This document shows positions 35,794 to 44,828 of a stretch of DNA of 64,000 nt, piece by piece. A program made the position numbers and the translations under genes. Below the pieces are notes generated by a model that did not search any database, had not been told where the DNA came from, and saw only the letters and a program-made list of their open reading frames with translations. Position 1 is the stretch's first letter; every line of letters starts with the position of its first letter. Origin of the DNA: JAKVCB01 sp963578605 (lineage in GTDB: Bacteria > Planctomycetota > Planctomycetia > Pirellulales > Lacipirellulaceae); assembly GCA_963578605.1 (NCBI GenBank), contig CAUZEA010000009.1, positions 1 to 64,000 of the forward strand, written 5' to 3'.

Positions 35794-36533
35794 GCGGCGG
35801 CGGCTCCTCGTGTTTTACTTGGGATGCGAATCGTAAAGGCGGCACCCCCCTCCGGACAATTGATTGCCGAAACGGTACCCCCGTGCGATTCGACAATACG
35901 GGACACGACCGAAAGTCCCAACCCGCTACCGGTCGACTTGGTACTGTAGAAGGGTTCGAAGAGACACTTCTTTTCCTCTTCATTCAGTCCAGGACCGGAG
36001 TCGGCAATTTCGAGTTCGAATCCAAATGGCCCCTCGTAAGAAGTGATGACCAGGTGGCCACCTTTGGGCATAGCATCGACCGCGTTGAGCACCAGGTTGA
36101 GGATGGCTCGCTGCATCATTTCCCGGTCTGCATGCAAAAGCGTATGGGGGGGTACGTCGCGATCGACCTCGATGGCTTGCGCATCGAGCTGTGGTTCGAG
36201 TGAATCACACACTTCGTTTACGATGTCACAAACAAGAAATGTTTCCCGTTGGGGATCCTGATATGCAGTAAAGCTGAGGAGATCGTTCACGATGGCATCC
36301 AGGGCGTGAAACCCTGCCTCGATTTTTGCTTAAATGTCCAGGCTGGCGATATCATCCGCCAGCCGCCGTCGGAAAAATGTCATGGTCAATGTGACCGGCA
36401 CGAGGCTATTGGGTACCTTGTGGGCGACGTGTGACCCCATTTGGCCCAAATCAGGCAGGCTGTTTTTGCGTGCAAATTCACGATCCTTGACTTCCAACTC
36501 ATTCGTAAGGCGAGCGACCTCGGCGATAAGCAC
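35790..36533 (-). pseudogene. Sensor histidine kinase broken by an in-frame TAA
   Basis: The 3' part (to 35790) holds an intact ATPase core: N box ILNLVLNAVDAMPKGGHL, G1 EIADSGPGLNEEE, F box LFEPFYSTK and G2 GSGLGLSVVSRI. Upstream in the same frame lies the dimerisation domain, LGQMGSHVAHKVPNSLVPV, but TAA interrupts at about 36330 (after ASLDI, before AKIEAGFHALDAIVND). The His box has AHKVPN where active kinases have AHEVRN. This kinase probably once controlled flagellar genes with the regulator that follows. Confidence 0.75.
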
Positions 36534-36924
36534 CAGACAAATTCAGGCTGGCCACAGGAGTTACTCAACGGCGTGGTTGGTAGAAAAGCGGCCAGTTTGT
36601 ACCGCACCAGGAAGTCGAGTGTCAATGTGGTTTCTCCGGCGGCACACTGCTAGTACTGCTAGTACTGTGTAGGAACCGGTTCGCTGTCGTTGGTGATCGT
36701 TGGGCGTGGAACTCGGCATTGCCCGCTAGCAGGCATACCAGCTGCCGAATGTTTGCTATCACTAACAGCGATCTTCCTGGTGATCGGTTTTTGCTTTAGC
36801 CCGTCGTAGCTGCCTTTGGTGAACTGGTTGCCAAGGGTCTCGGGAATGCACCCCCGGTGTACGTGCTGAAGGGCCAGCAATACGCGACCGTAGAAAAGAG
36901 GCGAGACTCAACGCAGTTTGCTGC
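36534..36924. other. Intergenic stretch, no supported gene
   Basis: No family pattern was recognised. It contains a short direct repeat, CTAGTACTG twice near 36650-36668. It may include eroded N-terminal sequence of the kinase, but no N-terminal sensor domain could be identified. Confidence 0.4.
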
Positions 36925-37671
36925 TCAGGTCTTCTCGCATACGATGCTCATCACCCAATGGTCCAGATCGTTGAGCATGGTGGTTCTCAGGTCATCTGCA
37001 CAAGGGTACTGTCGCAAGGCGACGATCATCCCAGCGCTGTGCAAGAGCCTCAAATTGTCGCAAACGAGCTGTTGATCGAAGACGCTTGCGTTCTGTCCAC
37101 ACGCCAGGAGCAGCGGCAGTCGGCGCAACCGGTTCACGTGGTGCAGCGGACGGTGGCATTCTGGCAGAGAGCCTCCGATGGTTGCGACCCCTTTGAATTG
37201 TTCTGGATGATTCCAGGCAATGCGGACAGCCATCGTACCACCGCACCCATAGCCAGCGAGGAAAATCCGCTCGTTGGGGATGTTGAATTGGCGTTTGGCG
37301 ATGTCAATACAATCGAAGACACGGTCTTCGGCCAGTTCGATGTGTGCTGGCGACTGTTTCCAAGAAAACGCGTTGACCGAATCTTCTTCGAGAATGGTAC
37401 CTCTGGGAGCAACCGCTACGTAATTGCGCAGGCTCACCATTGGCATTACTTGCTGGAGTTGCCGTTCGTTGCCCGACGGTCCATGAAGCCAAACGACCAG
37501 CGGATACGAATACCGCTGTTCGTAATGCATGGGGACAAAAATCGCGTGATCAGTAACCTCTCCCGTCGCAATTTGAGGGAGTGGTTCCTGGTCGGCCGTG
37601 ATCGAGTTGTAAGATGAGAGTTGGTCGAGGTTTGTTAATGTATCTTCTGATAGCGGGGCAACACGGTTCAT
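36925..37671 (-). CDS. Alpha/beta-hydrolase, esterase-like, without the Ser nucleophile
   Basis: The 248-residue protein starts at ATG 37671 (MNRVAPLSEDTLTNLDQL). The oxyanion-hole region is YPLVVWLHGPSGNERQLQQV, as in phospholipase/carboxylesterase relatives of PHB depolymerase. The nucleophile elbow reads FLAGYGCGGTMA (residues 140-145 GYGCGG), so the usual Ser of GxSxG is Gly142. A late DHW may supply the His. It may be a non-catalytic binder or use another residue. It follows mdh on the same strand, 303 bases away. Confidence 0.7.
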   Translation of the reverse strand: MNRVAPLSEDTLTNLDQLSSYNSITADQEPLPQIATGEVTDHAIFVPMHYEQRYSYPLVVWLHGPSGNERQLQQVMPMVSLRNYVAVAPRGTILEEDSVNAFSWKQSPAHIELAEDRVFDCIDIAKRQFNIPNERIFLAGYGCGGTMAVRIAWNHPEQFKGVATIGGSLPECHRPLHHVNRLRRLPLLLACGQNASVFDQQLVCDNLRLLHSAGMIVALRQYPCADDLRTTMLNDLDHWVMSIVCEKT

Positions 37672-37974
37672 GCTCCGACCTGACTATCGGGGGTGTTTGG
37701 GGGAAACTCTCGGCGACAACCTGCCTTACCACGTGACTCGATGTTAAAGTGGATATGCTTCGGCAGGCAAAGGGGGGGTGTGCTGCGTATCGGAAAACCG
37801 ATGTTCGGCTGCCAACTTTACTGCAGTCGCCGACAGATGTCAACGGTAAGCTATCCGCAGGGCACAAAAAAGAACCCGCAGTGCGGAAAATCTGGAGTCG
37901 AAAGAAGTTTCAGGCTAGTTTCAAAGACAAAATGCTAGCATGCCATTTGTGGAATAACACTTTTGTACAAATCG
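37672..37974. other. Intergenic region between mdh and the esterase-like gene
   Basis: Contains a weak terminator candidate for mdh (37866-37886) and must hold the promoter of the esterase-like gene. No open frame of note. Confidence 0.4.
37866..37886 (-). terminator. Weak intrinsic terminator after mdh
   Basis: On the minus strand CCGCACTGCGG can form a short hairpin and is followed within four bases by six T residues, about 90 bases past the mdh stop codon. The stem is only 4-5 base pairs, so the call is tentative. Confidence 0.3.
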
Positions 37975-38916
37975 CTAACCAAGATTTGCCATTGATGTAA
38001 CAAGTTCCTTGACAGCTTCGACACTTTTCTGAAAGTCGCCACGTTCCGATTCGTTGAGTTTCAACTCGATAATTTTCTCCACGCCCCCGGAACCCAGAAT
38101 TACAGGAACTCCCACGTAGTAACCACCGACGTCATATTCGTTGGTGCAGTACGCTGCGCAGGGAAGCAATCGCTTTTTGTCGTGCACAACGGCTTCAACC
38201 ATCTGTGCGGTTGCTGCGGCGGGGGCATAGTATGCGCTGCCGGTCTTCAGCAAGCTAACGATTTCACCACCCCCTTTGCGTGTCCGTTCAACAATTTCGT
38301 TGAGTCGAGTTTTATCGAGCAACTGGGTGATCGGAATGCCCCCCACCGAAGTACAACTGGGAATCGGAACCATGGTGTCGCCATGCCCCCCCAGCAGAAG
38401 TGCCGAGATATCCTTGACGCTAACCCCCAGTTCCATCGCGAGGAACGTCCGATAGCGGGCTGTATCGAGTACTCCGGCTTGACCAAACACGCGGCAGTGT
38501 TCAAATCCGGTTACTTGTTGGGCCCGCTGAACCATGGCATCGAGCGGGTTGCTGACTGCGATTACGATTGCATGGGGGCTGGTCGCTTTGACCTGTTCAC
38601 AGACACTGGTCATGATTTTGGCGTTGGTTGCCAGCAGGTCGTCACGGCTCATGCCGGGTTTACGGGGAATGCCTGCCGTGATCACGACAACGTCGCTGTC
38701 GGCCGTTTCTTCATAACTGGTGGTGCCTATGATATTGGAGTCGAAGCCAAACACGGGCGAGGCTTGCCGGAGATCGAGCGCCTTGCCCTTGGGCATATCA
38801 CCAGCCTGGGGGATATCGACCAGCACGATGTCGCCTAGTTCCCGAGCGGCACACCAGTGAGCCGTAGTTGCCCCTACATTGCCAGCACCAACAATGGTGA
38901 TTTTTGCCCTCCGCAT
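37975..38916 (-). CDS. mdh: Malate dehydrogenase (LDH-like type)
   Basis: Start at ATG 38916, eight bases after AAGGAG; another ATG at 38922 is too close to it. The 313-residue enzyme oxidises malate to oxaloacetate with NAD in the citric acid cycle. It shows the dinucleotide loop ITIVGAGNVGATTAHW, the substrate Arg loop AGIPRKPGMSRDDLL, the NPLD motif (VSNPLDAMVQ) and the catalytic His (LLLGGHGDTMVPIP). The Arg in the mobile loop marks MDH specificity over lactate. It lies between the two flagellar clusters and is divergent from flhA. Confidence 0.94.
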   Translation of the reverse strand: MRRAKITIVGAGNVGATTAHWCAARELGDIVLVDIPQAGDMPKGKALDLRQASPVFGFDSNIIGTTSYEETADSDVVVITAGIPRKPGMSRDDLLATNAKIMTSVCEQVKATSPHAIVIAVSNPLDAMVQRAQQVTGFEHCRVFGQAGVLDTARYRTFLAMELGVSVKDISALLLGGHGDTMVPIPSCTSVGGIPITQLLDKTRLNEIVERTRKGGGEIVSLLKTGSAYYAPAAATAQMVEAVVHDKKRLLPCAAYCTNEYDVGGYYVGVPVILGSGGVEKIIELKLNESERGDFQKSVEAVKELVTSMANLG

Positions 38917-39118
38917 GGTCATTGCTCCTTCCGAGTAAGGTAGACCGCACTTCAAGCGGTCTTACTTGGGTCTTTTACTGGGCTGAGTATTGTCTTGGTC
39001 TGGCGATCATGCAAGTGCTATCGATACGCCGGTCTGGACAGTGGTTGCTGGATCCGGTAGTTTCCCGCCGCTCTCATCTACTTTCTTTTCTTATCTCTGG
39101 TTCGTTAGGAGACCGTCC

Positions 39119-41209
39119 GTGGCTTCGGACGCGGCAAGTGCGGCAGTGGGGGGACTGGTAAACCGCACCAAAGATTTGATTTTACCGGTTGCCATCATTG
39201 CCAGTCTTCTGGTGATCCTGGTACCGCTTCCACCTGCGCTGATGGATGTTCTCCTGGTGGGTAACATCACCGTGGCCGTGATCGTGTTGTTGACGACGAT
39301 TTACGTGAGGACTCCGCTGGAGTTCAGCATCTTTCCTTCGCTACTTTTGGCAACCACGCTGGCCCGGTTAGTACTGAACGTGGCGACCACACGGTTGATT
39401 CTCACCCGGGCAGGGACAGATCGGGAGCACGCGGCTGGGGGCGTGATTACGGCGTTTTCGGACTTCGTCGCCGGAGACGGCAAGATTGTCGTGGGCCTGA
39501 TTATTTTTGTGATCATTGTCGTGATCCAGTTCTTGGTCATTACTAAAGGTGCCACCCGGATCAGCGAAGTTGCCGCTCGATTTGCACTGGACGGTATGCC
39601 GGGTAAGCAAATGGCGATCGATGCGGACTTGAACGCAGGCATCATTGACGCAAAAGAAGCCCAGAATCGCCGCGCCGAAATCACCCAACAGGCAGACTTC
39701 TACGGGGCGATGGACGGTGCCAGCAAGTTTGTTCGTGGCGATGCCATCGCCGGAATTGTGATTACCCTTGTCAACATCGTGGGAGGTTTGGTGATCGGCA
39801 TGGCCGAAGAGGGGATGGGCCTGGTTGAAGCTGGAGAACTCTTTACACGACTTACGATTGGCGACGGGTTGGTGAGCCAGATCCCAGCCTTTTTGATTTC
39901 GCTGGCGGCTGGCTTGCTCGTGACCCGCAGCACACGGTACACGAATCTTCCCCGGGAGTTCCTGAACCAAATTTTCTTGCGGCCCCAGGTTCTGACTGTC
40001 GCAGGCGGATTCCTGGCCGTGTTGATCATGACTGACTTGCCACGTGTTCCGTTGCTGACCTTGGGGGGGGCTTGCCTGGGCTTATCATTCACGTTGAATC
40101 GCCGTCAAAGCGAGCAGCACGCAGTGGCCGCGCAGCAGGCAGCTGAAGAAAAGCAGTGTTCCGTCGATCGAGTCGAAAATTACCTCGCGGTTGATCCCAT
40201 GGAAGTAGAACTTGGGGTGGGGCTCATTCGACTGGCTGACCCCCGTCGTGGGGGTGACTTGCTTGAGCGTGTTCAACGTGTGCGGCAGAACATCGCTGGC
40301 GAAATCGGCATCATCATGCCCAAAGTTCGTATTCGCGATAACATGCGGCTCGACCAGCAAGAGTACCGGATCAAGATTGCCGACATGACGATCGCTCAGG
40401 GCGAGTTGCAGGCTGGCCGATTGCTGGCGATCAATTCCGGCAGGACAACGGGAACAGTGGACGGGCTCGACACGAAAGATCCGGCATATGGCGCTCCCGC
40501 AAAATGGATTGCGCCAGAGCACAGCGATCAGGCGGAGATGTTTGGTTATACGGTTGTCGAACCAGGGGCCGTGCTGGCAACCCATTTGACGAAGGTTTGC
40601 CAGCGGCACGCCGACGAGATACTCACGCGCGACGCAACCAGGCATTTGATCGACGAACTCAAAGCGACCTCGCCCGCCGTTGTCGAAGAATTGATTCCGG
40701 GTGTGATGACGCTAGCCGAGGTCCAAGCCATCCTGCAGATGTTGTTGACCGAGCAAGTGTCGATTCGACAACTTGGCTTGATTCTCGAGACCTTGGGTGA
40801 CCATGCACCGCGATCCAAGGATCCGGTGTTGCTGACTGAAACCGTGCGGCAGCGACTGGCCCGACAGATTTGCACCCGGTACCGAAATGCCGATTACGAA
40901 CTTCACGTGGTGGCGCTCGATCCGGCATTGGAGGATCGGGTTCGGGCGGGCTTTGAACACAACGAACGTGGTCTGTTCATTCGGATGTCCCCCCAAACCA
41001 GCGCAGCGACGTGCCAGTTGGTACGGGCCGAGATTGAAAAAATGATGACACAAAATCGAACGCCAATTGTGCTGGTAAGCCCTCAGATTCGAGCGGCTTT
41101 CAAGCAATTAACGGAAAGTCACCTCCCCAACCTGGTTGTGTTGAGCTTCAACGAAGTGACGCGCGATACCAGGGTTGTCACGGAGGGCATCATTGCCGAT
41201 GTGAGGTAA
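39119..41209 (+). CDS. flhA: Flagellar export gate protein FlhA
   Basis: Start chosen at GTG 39119 (VASDAASAAVGG), preceded by TTAGGAG nine bases upstream; the open frame extends further but the extra sequence looks non-coding. 696 residues: about eight membrane helices, the conserved FHIPEP-type loop (TTIYVRTPLEFSIFPSLLLA, FALDGMPGKQMAIDADLNAG) and a large C-terminal cytoplasmic domain that docks substrates (LTEQVSIRQLGLILETLGDH). Intact. First gene of the rightward flagellar operon flhA-flhF-flhG-orf-fliA. Confidence 0.96.
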   Translation: MASDAASAAVGGLVNRTKDLILPVAIIASLLVILVPLPPALMDVLLVGNITVAVIVLLTTIYVRTPLEFSIFPSLLLATTLARLVLNVATTRLILTRAGTDREHAAGGVITAFSDFVAGDGKIVVGLIIFVIIVVIQFLVITKGATRISEVAARFALDGMPGKQMAIDADLNAGIIDAKEAQNRRAEITQQADFYGAMDGASKFVRGDAIAGIVITLVNIVGGLVIGMAEEGMGLVEAGELFTRLTIGDGLVSQIPAFLISLAAGLLVTRSTRYTNLPREFLNQIFLRPQVLTVAGGFLAVLIMTDLPRVPLLTLGGACLGLSFTLNRRQSEQHAVAAQQAAEEKQCSVDRVENYLAVDPMEVELGVGLIRLADPRRGGDLLERVQRVRQNIAGEIGIIMPKVRIRDNMRLDQQEYRIKIADMTIAQGELQAGRLLAINSGRTTGTVDGLDTKDPAYGAPAKWIAPEHSDQAEMFGYTVVEPGAVLATHLTKVCQRHADEILTRDATRHLIDELKATSPAVVEELIPGVMTLAEVQAILQMLLTEQVSIRQLGLILETLGDHAPRSKDPVLLTETVRQRLARQICTRYRNADYELHVVALDPALEDRVRAGFEHNERGLFIRMSPQTSAATCQLVRAEIEKMMTQNRTPIVLVSPQIRAAFKQLTESHLPNLVVLSFNEVTRDTRVVTEGIIADVR

Positions 41210-41274
41210 CCGCTGGACCCGGCAAAATGTTTTATACGCTTCTGCTAACCACTACATGAAGGTGAGCAACCAAC

Positions 41275-42435
41275 ATGGACATCAAGACCTTTCGAGCCAA
41301 AACGATGCGACAGGCCCTGGACCTTGTACACCAGGAATTGGGGCCAGATGCCTCGGTTCTTCATACTCGGCAATGTAACCGTGGTTGGGTGGGGAGTTGG
41401 TTATTTGGTCAAGAGTATGAAATTGCTGCCTCGGCGACAGTCAACGTACCTAGTCGAATTGCCCAACCTCAACTTGAAACGGTCACCACATCAGCCTCGC
41501 AGGATCCGGATCCCTTGTCGCATTCCGATTACGCCGCCACGTATCGAAACGATTTTCAACGCGATGTGGTTGGTCAGATCGACACGTTACAAGAATTAGT
41601 CGAAAAACTCTATGAGCGAACAACCAAGTTTCCCGGGCCCGAATTGCCTGAAGTCCTGTTTCGCGTGTTTACCGATTTGATCGAGGCAGATGTCGAAGAA
41701 ACCATAGCGCGTGAACTCATTGACTTCGTGCGATCCGAATCAAGCTCGAACGAACTGGTCGACGGGTTGCTCATTAAAACCAGGCTTGCTCAATGGCTGG
41801 AAAATGAAATCAAGGTGACAGGGCCAGTTCGCACAGATGAGTCGAGGCGCCGTCTCGTCGCGGTTGTGGGACCAACCGGTGTGGGGAAAACAACGACCAT
41901 TGCCAAACTGGCAGCCAACTATCGGCTCCGCGAGAGAAAACGCGTGGGGTTGATTACGGTCGACACCTACCGTGTTGCCGCCGTGGAACAGTTGCGCACC
42001 TATGCCGATATCATCGACTTGCCCATGGAAGTCGTTGCAACACCACGCGAAATGCGCGAAGCAGTTGCCGGCATGAGTCACCTCGACCTGGTGTTGATGG
42101 ATACGGCCGGTCGGAGTCCTCGTGACGAGGTGCGAATCCAGGAACTCAAATCGATGCTTGCCGAAGCACGACCCGATGAAGTGCACCTCGTCTTGAGCGC
42201 GACGGCTGGCGCCAATGGGATGGCCGCTACAGCCGATCGATTTGCCGAAGTCGGTACGACGGCTATCACCTTGACCAAGCTCGATGAGGCGACCAGTCTC
42301 GGACACTTGATCTCGTTGATTCGAAAGTGCCCCTTGCCGATTGCCTATCTTACCGATGGGCAAAACGTTCCCGACGACATTCAGGTTGCCGTTGCCGACC
42401 GACTTGCATCTGCAATGCTCGGTATGGAAGAGTGA
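41275..42435 (+). CDS. flhF: Flagellar SRP-like GTPase FlhF
   Basis: The 386-residue protein starts MDIKTFRAKTMRQALDLVHQ, the usual FlhF start. An N-terminal basic region, an alpha-helical N domain and the G domain follow. P-loop GPTGVGKT (residues 199-206), DTYRVAAVEQL, the G3 motif DTAGRS and TKLDEATSLG are present. FlhF is an SRP-family GTPase that sets flagellar position. An AAGGTGAG ribosome site lies nine bases before ATG. The gene looks intact. Confidence 0.94.
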   Translation: MDIKTFRAKTMRQALDLVHQELGPDASVLHTRQCNRGWVGSWLFGQEYEIAASATVNVPSRIAQPQLETVTTSASQDPDPLSHSDYAATYRNDFQRDVVGQIDTLQELVEKLYERTTKFPGPELPEVLFRVFTDLIEADVEETIARELIDFVRSESSSNELVDGLLIKTRLAQWLENEIKVTGPVRTDESRRRLVAVVGPTGVGKTTTIAKLAANYRLRERKRVGLITVDTYRVAAVEQLRTYADIIDLPMEVVATPREMREAVAGMSHLDLVLMDTAGRSPRDEVRIQELKSMLAEARPDEVHLVLSATAGANGMAATADRFAEVGTTAITLTKLDEATSLGHLISLIRKCPLPIAYLTDGQNVPDDIQVAVADRLASAMLGMEE

Positions 42436-42497
42436 AACCAAACGTCACCTTCGGTGGATCCACAAAGTTCAGTTAACTTTTTTGCTATTTTTTTCTG

Positions 42498-43391
42498 ATG
42501 TCTGATCAAGCACACCGATTGCGTGAACTCGTGGATTTGCCTCCTCCAGCCGACCTGGAGCACAACCGGGCGGCTATCGTTACCGTTTGCGGTGGCACTT
42601 CCGGTGTGGGGAGCTCGACTTTGGCAGTGCATCTAGCCGTCGGTATGTCTGCTCACGATCGCCAGGCCGTGCTCGTGGATGCCGACTTGCAGAAGGCGTC
42701 GGCAACCGCCCTTGCGGGAATCGACTGCCCAACAGGCGCGACCATCGTCGAGATGCTTACAAGTTGGCGAACTGCTGCTGAAATCTTGCAAACGGGGCCG
42801 GGGGGAATTCGGATTCTGCCGGGAGACGTTCGCGGCATCGGGTCTCACCACCTGCCAGCAAATGCGCCGGACCGTTTTGCTGCTGAAATCGACCGCCTGG
42901 CGGAGGACAGCGGCGTAGTGGTCGTTGATGCCGGATTCGGCCTCACCCCATGGAACGCAAACCTGTGGCGACTGGCCGACGTTGTATTGGTGGTGACAAC
43001 CCCTGAAGAAAGGTCGATCCTGGCAACTTACACCATGTTAAAGATGGCAGCGCATTATGGCGCGCTGTCAAAAGTCAGAATCGCTGTGAATCGGGTTGGT
43101 GAATTGGGGTTGGCCCAAGAAGTGCGCCGTCGTCTTGGCGGGGCATGTTTTCGTTTTCTGGGAGAACTGGTTCCCATTTTGTCCCCGCTGCCCGAAAACG
43201 AGTTCGCCATTCTTATTTCTCTGGCCGCCGAGATCAATTCCTCCACAAACAGCTCGTATGTCATGGCGATTCGTGAGTTGACCCGCGAGGTCGCAAGCGA
43301 GCTGAAGCAACCACCCAGACAAACTCCGGAAACCGGAGAAGTGGGAGACGTACAAATCGGACCTTTCGTAAATTCGACACAGTTTTACTAA
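42498..43391 (+). CDS. flhG: FlhG/MinD-like ATPase lacking the Walker A lysine
   Basis: The 297-residue ParA/MinD-family protein, adjacent to flhF, normally controls flagellum number. The P-loop region is CGGTSGVGSSTLAVHLAV (residues 31-48). Aligned with the family KGGVGKT it has Thr34 for the signature Lys and Ser39 for the Walker Lys. Later motifs are kept: AVLVDADLQKAS, VVVDAGFGL and VLVVTTPEERSI. Some planctomycete and CpaE-type proteins also vary here, so loss of ATP hydrolysis is likely but not certain. Confidence 0.85.
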   Translation: MSDQAHRLRELVDLPPPADLEHNRAAIVTVCGGTSGVGSSTLAVHLAVGMSAHDRQAVLVDADLQKASATALAGIDCPTGATIVEMLTSWRTAAEILQTGPGGIRILPGDVRGIGSHHLPANAPDRFAAEIDRLAEDSGVVVVDAGFGLTPWNANLWRLADVVLVVTTPEERSILATYTMLKMAAHYGALSKVRIAVNRVGELGLAQEVRRRLGGACFRFLGELVPILSPLPENEFAILISLAAEINSSTNSSYVMAIRELTREVASELKQPPRQTPETGEVGDVQIGPFVNSTQFY

Positions 43392-43496
43392 TCCTGTGGG
43401 CCTTACCTACCGATAAAAAGATGGCAACACGTTTTCGTGCCTAGTTGCGTTAAGATGGCGAGAATAAGTTGAGTTTATCGGCAGAGGTGGTGGTCA

Positions 43497-43754
43497 GTGG
43501 GACACGCTGATGCAGGCATTTTAGGCCCTTTGGCAATGGCTGTGGCCATGCTTCCAGGGGTGGTTTGCGGAGCGGGTCTTGAGAGAACATTGGTCACTGG
43601 AATCGTAAACCTGTTTGCGTTTTCAGCGGTTGGTTTGATCTTGGGCTCGGTTGCCCAGTCAACCGTTGACGATGCGGTATGGTTAAAACTTGGACAACCG
43701 CTTGTGGCCTCGGGAGCAAGCGGTGAAGAGTCTTTGTCAGAAAGCAATGGCTAA
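43497..43754 (+). CDS. Small membrane protein between flhG and the flagellar sigma gene
   Basis: 85 residues from a GTG at 43497, with AGAGGTGG just upstream. Two hydrophobic segments (LGPLAMAVAMLPGVVCG and LVTGIVNLFAFSAVGLILG) precede a short acidic tail. No family recognised. Its place inside the flagellar operon suggests a link to that system; start codon and reality are moderately supported. Confidence 0.55.
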   Translation: MGHADAGILGPLAMAVAMLPGVVCGAGLERTLVTGIVNLFAFSAVGLILGSVAQSTVDDAVWLKLGQPLVASGASGEESLSESNG

Positions 43755-43871
43755 ACCGGACAGAGGATTTGTCACCGAACAGGGAGCACCCTTCGGTGAC
43801 ATGAACGACCAGAAAGGAACCTGGTAGTTCACCGGTTGCTGACGACTCTCGGGCTATGTCATGGAGGACTT

Positions 43872-44663
43872 ATGGCCACAGTAGTTGCCAACAAGGAAGA
43901 GATTGCCGAAGTTTGGATACAGTTCAAGTTCGATCAAACCAATAAGCGGCTGCGCAATCGACTTGTCGAACAGTATTTGCCACTTGTCAAATACAATGGC
44001 GAGCGCATCTGGGCCCGCCTGCCCGATGGCGTTGAATTAGACGACCTGATTTCGGCAGGCGTATTTGGCCTGATGGATGCGATCAACGCGTTCGACCTCA
44101 GTCGAGGTGTCAAGTTTGAGACATATTGTGTTCCCAGAATTCGAGGAGCGATGCTCGATGAGTTGCGCACGATGGACTGGGTGCCACGACTGGTTCGTTC
44201 CAAGGCGAGTAAGCTCAATGAAGCAATCAAGCAACTCGAAGCCCAGCTAGGTCGTCAACCTAATGAGAACGAACTCGCTGAGCAGATGGGTCTAAGCACC
44301 CAGGAGTTGGAAAAACTCATCAGTGACGCCAACGCTGTCGGATTGATCAGCCTCAACAAAAAGTGGTATGAAACCGACAGCTTTAAGGACGTTCGCGAGA
44401 TTGATATTCTCGAAGACAAGAAGGGTGAAGATCCGACTCGCCGGATCCAGAAATCCGATCTCATGCGACTCGTGACCAAAGGTCTCAACCGCAACGAGCG
44501 GTTGATCATCATTCTTTATTATTATGAAGAGCTCACGATGAAAGAAATTGGGGCTACGCTCGATCTTTCTGAGAGCCGCGTTAGCCAAATGCACAGCGCA
44601 ATTGTCCAGCGTTTGCAAGGACAGCTTGGCCGACGTCGCCCCGAGTTCGGCAATACAGGTTAA
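43872..44663 (+). CDS. fliA: Flagellar sigma factor, sigma-28 (FliA/WhiG) type
   Basis: Start at ATG 43872, five bases after GGAGG (an upstream ATG at 43836 lacks a ribosome site). 263 residues with region 2 (NRLVEQYLPLVKYNGERIWA, DDLISAGVFGLMDAINAFDL, GVKFETYCVPRIRGAMLDEL), region 3 (LGRQPNENELAEQMGLSTQE) and region 4 (EELTMKEIGATLDLSESRVS). It would drive late flagellar promoters. No flagellin or other obvious late gene lies in this window. It looks intact. Confidence 0.94.
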   Translation: MATVVANKEEIAEVWIQFKFDQTNKRLRNRLVEQYLPLVKYNGERIWARLPDGVELDDLISAGVFGLMDAINAFDLSRGVKFETYCVPRIRGAMLDELRTMDWVPRLVRSKASKLNEAIKQLEAQLGRQPNENELAEQMGLSTQELEKLISDANAVGLISLNKKWYETDSFKDVREIDILEDKKGEDPTRRIQKSDLMRLVTKGLNRNERLIIILYYYEELTMKEIGATLDLSESRVSQMHSAIVQRLQGQLGRRRPEFGNTG

Positions 44664-44828
44664 GTTTTAACGTCTCCCTTGAGTTGAAGGGGATCCGGAC
44701 CGTCACGCAATCTGAGAGAACCACGCGGCCCGGTGTGGCCTTATGCCGGGATGTCCCCACCACGGGGCGATTCACGGTTCCAAGGCTCCAAAGCCTCCAA
44801 GACTCAATGCCCTGGCCGCGGTCACGGT

